Assembly: GCA_028751875.1 (NCBI GenBank)
Contig: CM054158.1
Location: 8,948,302 to 9,012,301 of the forward strand
Direction: 5' to 3'
Length of the DNA stretch: 64,000 nt
Source of the DNA: Rapana venosa
Taxonomy: Eukaryota > Mollusca > Gastropoda > Neogastropoda > Muricidae
Under the pieces are notes generated by a model that was given only the letters and a program-made list of their open reading frames with translations, did no database searches and was not told the DNA's origin. The translations under genes and the position numbers were made by a program. This document shows, piece by piece, positions 56,352 through 64,000 of this stretch. Every line of letters begins with the position of its first letter. The stretch's first letter is position 1.

Positions 56352-57770
56352 TGCACACACACACACAACAGACAGGTGTGATAGTCACACACAACAGACA
56401 GGTGTAATAGTCACACACAACAGACAGGTGTGATAGCCACACACAACAGACAGGTGTGATAGTCACACACAACAGACAGGTGTAATAGTCACACACAACA
56501 GACAGGTGTGATAGCCACACAACAGACAGGTGTGATAGCCACTGCACACACACAACAGACAGGTGTGATAGTCACACACAACAGACAGGTGTAATAGTCA
56601 CACACAACAGACAGGTGTGATAGCCACTGCACACACACAACAGACAGGTGTGATAGCCACTGCACACACACAACAGACAGGTGTGATAGTCACACACAAC
56701 AGACAGGTGTAATAGTCACACACAACAGACAGGTGTGATAGTCACTGCGCACACACAACAGACAGGTGTGATAGCCACTGCACACACACAACAGACAGGT
56801 GTGATAGCCACACACAACAGACAGGTGTGATAGTCACTGCACACACACAACAGACAGGTGTGATAGTCACTGCACACACACAACAGACAGGTGTGATAGT
56901 CACTGCACACACACAACAGACAGGTGTGATAGTCACTGCACACACACAACAGACAGGTGTGATAGTCACTGCACACACACAACAGACAGGTGTGATAGTC
57001 ACTGCACACACACAACAGACAGGTGTGATAGTCACACAACAGACAGGTGTGATAGTCACTGCACACACACAACAGACAGGTGTGATAGTCACTGCACACA
57101 CACACACACACAACAGACAGGTGTGATAGTCACTGCACACACACAACAGACAGGTGTGATAGTCACTGCACACACACACACAACAGACAGGTGTGATAGT
57201 CACTGCACACACACAACAGACAGGTGTGATCGTCACACACAACAGACAGGTGTGATAGTCACTGCACACACACAACAGACAGGTGTGATAGTCACTGCAC
57301 ACACACACACAACAGACAGGTGTGATAGTCACTGCACACACACAACAGACAGGTGTGATAGCCACACACAACAGACAGGTGTGATAGTCACTGCACACAC
57401 ACAACAGACAGGTGTGATAGTCACTGCACACACAACAGACAGGTGTGATAGTCACTGCACACACACAACAGACAGGTGTGATAGTCACACACAACAGACA
57501 GGTGTGATAGTCACACACAACAGACAGGTGTGATAGTCACTGCACACACACAACAGACAGGTGTGATAGTCACTGCACACACAACAGACAGGTGTGATAG
57601 TCACTGCACACACACAACAGACAGGTGTGATAGTCACTGCACACACACAACAGACAGGTGTGATAGTCACACACAACAGACAGGTGTGATAGTCACACAC
57701 AACAGACAGGTGTGATAGTCACACACAACAGACAGGTGTGATAGTCACTGCACACACAACAGACAGGAAG
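56352..57770 (-). repeat. Array carrying the HIPK last-exon splice acceptor
   Basis: About 45 units of 24-40 bases. On the - strand most read GTGTGCAGTGACTATCACACC; the true border is GTGTGCAG|TGACTATCGTCACC. A second unit class lacks CAG (TGTGTGTGACTATCAC) and so has lost the acceptor AG, and some units read TGGCTATC. Confidence 0.95.
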
Positions 57771-57779
57771 CTGTGGCAG

Positions 57780-58400
57780 ATTATGTGGTGAACACACCAT
57801 GATCTCTTTCAACATGTGCAATAATATTATAATTTATACACAACAGTCAACCTCAATGGTTATGATCACTGTACACATAACGTATCAGTATTAACAGCTA
57901 ACAATGGCACAGAGAGACAGACACAGACAGGCAGGCAGGCAGGCAGACAGACAGACAGGCAGGCAGACTGAGAGAGACAGACAAATGGAGAAAAAGAAGA
58001 AAGAAGAAAGAAAACAGAAACAACCAAACTTCTTTCACCTTAGAAAAACACAAAACATGCGAACACGTGCATGTGCGTGAATGAGTGAAAGGGAATAGGA
58101 AGACAAGATCAGACCAAAACAAACCCTAGCAGAGACAGACAGACACGACGGCAGACAGACAGGATGGCAGACAGACAGGCAGGACAGCAGACTGACCAAC
58201 GGACCCCCTCCCCCCCGTTATCTGTTCCAACTTTTCAATAGCTACCTTCACCTCCACCACCTAAGCGCGTTGCAAGTATAAATTTGATATCTGTTTATCC
58301 TGATATTCGTGAACAGTTGCACAGGTGTGAATGATTTGAATGCCAAGCGCTTTGATTACTTTACAAGATAAATCCCATACATTGTTGTTGTTGTTGTTGT
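57780..58400. other. HIPK last-intron remainder
   Basis: GACAGGCAGG-type simple repeats at 57910-57985 and 58130-58195; otherwise nothing recognised. Confidence 0.5.
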
Positions 58401-58407
58401 GACATAC

Positions 58408-58699
58408 CCGCGAACATCCAGCTGGGCAGACGGGTTCAGGAGGACGGGCTGCCCGAGCTGCATGGGGGGAGGGGGGGAGAGGTGGCCCAGACCCCCCCCG
58501 CCCCCCCCCCTGCTGCCGCCCCCACCGCCGCCCGACTCAGCGCCACGCCGCCAGGAGCCCCACGCAGGTGGCGGGACGCGGAAGCAGCAGCATGCGTTGC
58601 GGAGGGGAGCTTGCTGTGGGAGGACGACGACGGCATCACGCGAACTGTTGGCGACACGTACGCCAGTTTGCCTTGCGCTGCTGCTGTGGATATCTCCAT
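58408..58699 (-). CDS. HIPK-like gene, penultimate exon with frame conflict
   Basis: Acceptor TTTCAG|ATGGAG, donor GCGG|GTATGT. The upstream exon ends in phase 0, which gives MEISTAAAQGKLAYVSPTVR. The last exon instead needs phase 2 here, which gives HLSPPPPMQLGQPVLLNPS then AQLDVRG. The two frames differ by one base and meet in homopolymer runs (C8 and C10 on the + strand, 58492-58510). An indel in these runs, probably from sequencing, is the simplest reading. Confidence 0.65.
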
Positions 58700-58749
58700 C
58701 TGAAAACATCGCACACACTTCAGTTAGATGTCCAAAAAACGATATTAAA

Positions 58750-58935
58750 CCTGTCGTTGGGTGTTCCCCAGTTTAACACCCAGAACAGCTTCTCTCACGA
58801 ATCACTCTTGAGTTCCTAAGTACTCACTCTATAAGAATGTATGACTGTTTTCAAGTGTCTCACAATACAGGTAGCCACACTCCAACTTCAGAGGAGTATT
58901 TCGTCAGAGGCAGGTGTTCTTCCCCGTGTACTTGT
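58750..58935 (+). repeat. Interspersed repeat family D, diverged copy
   Basis: Shares 'ccagtttaacaccc' and 'tgactgttttcaagtgtctc'-type blocks with 21220 and 30262. Confidence 0.6.
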
Positions 58936-59756
58936 AATCATAAACTCATTACAAAAAAATTCCACTCACACTCAGAGTAAGCACAAGAGATGTCACCTAC
59001 AATCCTTCATTGTATATACATATATATATAGAGAGAGAGAGATTGATTCCAAAGAGAATCCATCTTCTGCCCAAGCTACCTACCAGTGGCTTTGTTGCCT
59101 GGTGGTTATCTCAACATAAGATTCGGCACTCCTCCCCTTCACTGTGACGTGCCAACCTGTGGCTTTGTTGCCTGGCGGCAGTTAACTCATTGAGGTTGTG
59201 CCGATTATCTAAGATTCGGCACTCCTCTCCTTCACTGTGATGTGCTGAAGCTTAAGATTCAGCAGAGTTACGAATTTTTTTTTTAATACACTAAAGATGT
59301 TCAACTGAAGGGAAAGTACTCTGGCCTGTAATGCAATCATTTTTCTAAACACAGTTGCTTTCCTTCATCATAAGCTTACCTAATTTGCATGTGTTGGCTA
59401 CTTTTCTTTGACATGTCATCAAGCGTATTCTTTGGGATTTCAGGCTCTCCAGTGTTATGATTTTAAAAACAAAAATTGTACAGTGCAAAAAGTGACATCA
59501 GATGGATTCAGCCAACTTCAAGGAACTTTACTCTGGTGAAAAATCATCACATTGTTTCAAGGGGACTAGTTGATGAACAGTTCAAACCGTGAAAGATAAG
59601 CAGCCCTAATTCTGAAAACTTTTTATTTTTCAGCATTCAGTGACATATTTTGAAAATTTGTAAAAAATAAATACAGTCATGTATTGAAAACCTGTGTAAC
59701 AATCTCAAAAGTAAACATAAAAAACTTTTCAATGATCTATATTTTGTATGTCTTTT

Positions 59757-60858
59757 ATTCTTCTTTTTCTTCCTTTTTTGTAATGTTTCTCCCAGGGGAG
59801 GTTTAACATTGATGAGCCTTCTCCATCTCTCTGTTTTGAGCTTCCTCCTTATTTATGCCCCTTTCTCTAAGATCATCTGCAATACAGGCAGCCCAGGTTT
59901 TACTAGGTCTTCCCTTTGGTCTCTTTCCATCCACTACGAAGTTCATTGCTCTTTTTATGATATGGTAGTCTGCTTTCCGCTGAACGTGCCCAAACCAGCG
60001 CAGTCTATTGCTACTAGCTACAGGCTTCAGATCATCAACTTTGCACATTCTCCATAGTTCTTTATTTGTGATCCTGTCTTCCCATTTGATTTTTGTCATG
60101 TAGTGTAGCATTTGGTTTTCACAGCTTTTCAACAAACGTTTCCGAACCATACAGGAGAACAGGTCTGATGCAGGCCATATATATCAGACAGGTCTCTCCA
60201 GTGGGAATTTCTGATTTCCGAGCAGACTTGCCAATTCTTTCCATTTCTTCCAAGCACTCGCAATCCTGGTTCTGACAGCTAACTCAGATTTTGCTTCGCA
60301 GCTCATCATCTCTCCCAGGTAGCACAATTCGTCTACCACTTCTATCTTCCCTTGTTCAAATTCTAGCTCCTCCTTTCCAGCATCGGTATTGTCTTCACCC
60401 TTCTTATTCATACAACTGGGGCAGACAAATACTCCATCCTCCTTCTTTAGACTTTTGAGCTTTGAGCATCTTTTGTGACTCCAATATTGACAGTTGGAGC
60501 ATTTGATTGAATTGTTCCCTACACCTTTGTGGCAGACACCACACGGGTATTTGCCTTGCTCTCTATGTGTTCTGCAGTCTTTTCCAACTGTCATTGCTTT
60601 GGTCTTGTCAACATTTACCTTCATTCCTCTGCGTTCTAATCTCTGTTTCCAATTGCCAAATCTTTGAGTAGCGTCATCACTGTTCTCAGCTACCAGTGCT
60701 AAGTCATCAACATACAGCAGTTCCCAGACCTCTTCTGGCCTCTCCACTTCCTTGGATATTTCATTATCACGAGGATAAAGAGCAGAGGGTTCAGTGCAGA
60801 TCCTTGGTGCACTCCTACTTTATCTCAAAGCTTTCTGACGTCCCAATTATAGTTTTCA
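59757..60858 (-). mobile_element. 5'-truncated LINE, RT end to 3' tail
   Basis: Same family as 9935-11479, from the RT palm (LYVDDLALVAEN, where the usual YADD is VDD) through the Cys/His cluster, here with CSNCQYWSHKRC (one Cys to Ser), to the tail. Frame broken near 60160 and 60760. Inserted in the 680-bp duplicated unit. Confidence 0.9.
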
Positions 60859-60868
60859 CTATGGTGGG

Positions 60869-60988
60869 TAAAGTGATCTTAGAGAAAAGGGCATAAATAA
60901 GGAGGAAGCTCAAAACAGAGAGAGATGGAGAAGGCTCATCAATGTCAAACCTCCCCTGGGAGAAACATGACAAAAAAAGAAAGAAGAA
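60869..60988 (+). mobile_element. LINE 3' end fragment with target duplication
   Basis: Only the last 120 bases of the same LINE family, in the opposite orientation to its neighbour, between direct copies of GGTGGGTAAA. Confidence 0.85.
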
Positions 60989-62118
60989 GGTGGGTAAATC
61001 TGCTGAATTTTTCAAATATAGCCAAAATCATGCGTCACCACAAAATGGCGGGATCCATTTGACTGCGACTCCATTGAGTTAACTCAACGCAAGACTCGGC
61101 GCCCCTCCCCTTCACTGACGTGACGAAGCTTAAGATTCAGCAGAATTACGGTTTGTTTGGGTTTTTTTTCATAAACTAAGCCATGTTCAACTAAAGGGAA
61201 AGTACTCTGGCCTGTAAGGCAATCATTTTTCTAAATACAGTTGCTTTCCTTGACCATAAGCTTGCCTAGTTTGAGTGTGTTGGCTATTTTTATTTGACAT
61301 GTTGACAAGCGTATTCTTTGGGATTTCGGGCTCTCCAGTGTTATGATTTTAAAAACAAAAATTGTATAGTGCAAAAAGCGACATCAGATGGATTCAGCCA
61401 ACTTCAGGGAACTTTACTTTGGTGAAAAATCATCACATTGTTTCAAGGGGGCTAGTTGATGAACAGTTCAAGCCATGTAAGATAAGCAGCCCTAATTTTC
61501 ATAACTTTTTATTTTTCAGCATTCAGCAACATATTTTGAAAATTTGTTTTAAAAAAGGAGTAAATTTTAATTTAATTACAGTCATCTATTGAAAAACTGT
61601 GTAACAATCTCAAAAGTAGACATAATAAACTTTTCAATGACGTATAATTTGTATGTCTTTATTATGTTGGGTAAATCTGAATTTTTCAAATCTAGCCAAA
61701 ATCACGCATCACCACAAAACGGAGGGATCCATTTCACTGCGACTCCATTGAGTTAACACACATTTACAGAGCAAGAGGCTCATGGATTCAACCCCTTCTG
61801 AAGCCATACTGCACCCCCCCCCCCCCCCCCCCCCACCTCCAATTCACAAGACAAGTGGTAAGATAATAAACCCAAGTTCTGTGAGCATCATCATAAACTC
61901 AGCACTCGTAAAACAATCCCCCAGCAACAAAAAACTGTTTCTGGCAAAACTCTGTGCGAAGTAGCCATTCCCACAAGACACTCACATACTGACAAATTCA
62001 CAGGAGAGTGTGGCACTGCACTTAAGGCGACTCGCTCTGCTTCCTACACAGAGTAGCATTACGGGAAAAAGAAGAAAAAAGCCACCGCGCTAGGCCCCCC
62101 CCCCTATGATGTACTGAC

Positions 62119-62463
62119 CTCGGATCTGGGGCTGCGTGTGGACTTGATCCTGTCCACGCTGGGGTGGTGGGCAGCATGTAGGAGCAGCGGGGCCGACGGT
62201 TCGGACTTTGGAATGTAGGGAGTCACCTTGGCCTCGCGGATGCGCCCACTGCGCGCAGACGACACCTCGTGACCGATGGGCGTGGGCAGAACACCGGCAA
62301 CGCTGGCGCTGGCTGCAGGGACAGAGGAGGAGGTGGAGGAGGAGGAGGAGGAAGAGGAGAGGGAGGACTCGCCCTCCAAGAAATAACCCAGACTACTGGC
62401 GGCGGGGTGGTGGGAAGGGTGGTGTTGAGAGTGGTGGTCTCTGCTGGTGTCGGTGAAGGTGAC
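62119..62463 (-). CDS. HIPK-like gene, third-last exon
   Basis: This has 115 codons with acceptor CACAG|GTCACC and donor GAG|GTCAGT, phase 0 to 0. It encodes VTFTDTS, a His/Ser-rich stretch, a run of about ten serines, GVLPTPIGHEVSS, and KVTPYIPKSEP. No domain is recognised; Ser/His-rich disorder is typical of the HIPK C-terminal region. Confidence 0.65.
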
Positions 62464-62699
62464 CTGTGACAGCAGACATGGTGTCTGTCAGCTCTAAGCT
62501 CAATCTAGCTCTCCCCCACTTCTCCAGGTCAACGATTCAAACACAACCAAATAAAACAACCAACCACACAAAACTAGGCAAGCTTCTGCATTGAATGCTC
62601 GGAGAGCAACTATAGATGTCTGTCATACACGCGAAGACCGTTGTGCTGCCATTCAGTGCCTGACTAAATAGTGCATCCACTTTGGCGAGGGAGAGATTT

Positions 62700-62885
62700 G
62701 TTTTCAAGCCTTTCTAGGAAAAAGGCAGGAGAATGAAAGCAAGCAGAAAATAGATGAGAAGGTGGCAGGAAGAAGAGAAATAAGGCAGAAACAAAGAGAG
62801 GGATAGAAAAGAGGGAACTCCTAGCAAAGAATTTCCAGAGGGTGGGGATGCTACTTATACTGACAGGCCCCTGGTATCCTCACAG
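62700..62885 (-). repeat. Interspersed repeat family E
   Basis: Inverted counterpart of 8095-8290. Confidence 0.7.
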
Positions 62886-62929
62886 AGGAGACAGCAAACT
62901 ATCTTGAGCAGCTGACAGATTTTCAATAC

Positions 62930-63830
62930 ATACTTTGAAAGTTCAAACACATTTTCTGAATGACTTTGGCATTAGACAACACAGTATAGATCTTCATACT
63001 TTGAAAGTTCAAACACATTTTCTGAATGACTGGCATTAGACAACACAGTATAGATCTTCATACTTTGAAAGTTCAAACACATTTTCTGAATGACTGGCAT
63101 TAGACAACACAGTATAGATCTTCATACTTTGAAAGTTCAAACACATTTTCTGAATGACTGGCATTAGACAACACAGTATAGATCTTCATACTTTGAAAGT
63201 TCAAACACATTTTCTGAATGACTGGCATTAGACAACACAGTATAGATCTTCATACTTTGAAAGTTCAAACACATTTTCTGAATGACTGGCATTAGACAAC
63301 ACAGTATAGATCTTCATACTTTGAAAGTTCAAACACATTTTCTGAATGACTGGCATTAGACAACACAGTATAGATCTTCATACTTTGAAAGTTCAAACAC
63401 ATTTTCTGAATGACTGGCATTAGACAACACAGTATAGATCTTCGTACTTTGAAAGTTCAAACACATTTTCTGAATGACTGGCATTAGACAACACAGTATA
63501 GATCTTCATACTTTGAAAGTTCAAACACATTTTCTGAATGACTGGCATTAGACAACACAGTATAGATCTTCATACTTTGAAAGTTCAAACACATTTTCTG
63601 AATGACTGGCATTAGACAACACAGTATAGATCTTCATACTTTGAAAGTTCAAACACATTTTCTGAATGACTGGCATTAGACAACACAGTATAGATCTTCA
63701 TACTTTGAAAGTTCAAACACATTTTCTGAATGACTGGCATTAGACAACACAGTATAGATCTTCATACTTTGAAAGTTCAAACACATTTTCTGAATGACTG
63801 GCATTAGACAACACAGTATAGATCTTCGAA
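62930..63830. repeat. 64-bp tandem array, 14 copies
   Basis: Near-identical units around 'catactttgaaagttcaaac' and 'agacaacacagtatagatct'. It lies about 70 bases after the donor at 63896 (in - strand sense) but does not contain that donor. Confidence 0.96.
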
Positions 63831-63895
63831 TCCCGACTTCCTCCTGTGACGGTCAGAACAAGAGAAACAGCGACATGCCCAGACCAAGGGGTTAC

Positions 63896-64000
63896 CTTTT
63901 TGCCGCGGCGGTCAGCGGCGTTGTTGTTGTTGTTGGTGGTGGTGGTGGTGGTGGAGGTGGTGGAGGTGGCGCTAGGACACAGGCTGCTGCTGCTGCCGTT
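63896..64000 (-). CDS. HIPK-like gene, exon cut by window edge
   Basis: The - strand open frame reads NGSSSSLCPSATS, a Ser/Thr/Asn low-complexity run, then AADRRGKK and the donor AAG|GTAACC in phase 0. The 5' end lies beyond the window. It joins in phase to 62463. The assignment to HIPK comes from the last exon, not from this one. Confidence 0.6.

Larger units (their letters stand above)
59185..61760. repeat. Tandem duplication of about 680 bp, first copy split by LINEs
   Basis: Copy 1 is 59185-59756 plus 60989-61075; copy 2 is 61076-61760. They share 'gggaaagtactctggcctgt', 'gattttaaaaacaaaaattg' and the boundary 'gcgactccattgagttaac'. Divergence is modest, mainly small indels and substitutions. 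Confidence 0.88.

Noticed and set aside
56742..57518. Cys-rich repeated open frame (SDYHTCLLCV) on the - strand
   Set aside because: Produced by the decoy-acceptor array; the Cys pattern comes from TG/GC repeats, not a zinc-binding protein.
62930..63830. Donor-derived array after the HIPK exon at 63896
   Set aside because: The 64-bp unit does not include the donor or exon sequence and ends about 70 bases away.

Overview
The window looks like a piece of a metazoan nuclear genome, most likely a mollusc and probably a gastropod. That placement is inferred from intron-rich vertebrate-like genes, tRNA-headed SINEs, several LINE families and very abundant minisatellites; nothing in the window fixes the species. 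There are no bacterial operons, tRNA or rRNA genes, or CRISPR arrays.

Two host genes can be read exon by exon and they point towards each other. The first, on the + strand (about 7572-37398), is an orthologue of RFWD3, a RING/WD40 E3 ubiquitin ligase of the replication-stress and crosslink-repair pathway. I can assign 13 coding exons with GT-AG borders and compatible phases, giving about 770 residues, close to the vertebrate protein. The second, on the - strand (64000 down to 55948), is the 3' end of a gene whose C-terminus resembles homeodomain-interacting protein kinases (HIPK). Four exons are visible; the kinase domain lies outside the window. The stretch 43.4-55.9 kb has no supportable gene and may be a long HIPK 3' UTR.

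Layout: 1-3.4 kb SINE fragment and two coding-looking minisatellites; 4.1-6.2 kb a SINE-LINE-SINE composite; 6.6-37.4 kb RFWD3 with its large introns, which hold microsatellites, minisatellites, SINEs, LINE remnants (one with a 2A-like motif) and two 5'-truncated LINEs with target-site duplications; 37.4-43.4 kb the convergent intergenic space with a LINE 3' end nested in a minisatellite; 43.4-55.9 kb gene-poor, minisatellite-rich DNA; 56-64 kb HIPK exons, repeats and a tandem duplication split by a LINE.

The most striking signal is that many intronic minisatellites are amplified copies of the neighbouring splice junction. The arrays before RFWD3 exons 3, 4, 5, 7, 9 and 12 and before the last HIPK exon carry the acceptor AG plus roughly the first 5-57 exon bases in many of their units. 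The array after exon 11 carries that exon's donor. The array upstream of exon 13 carries its acceptor with the AG mutated. The array after exon 13 repeats the last coding residues and stop codon. Ten junction-linked arrays in two genes on opposite strands suggest a recurrent process that creates fields of decoy splice sites. Two apparent +/-1 frameshifts (RFWD3 exon 13, HIPK penultimate exon) may be assembly errors or real lesions.
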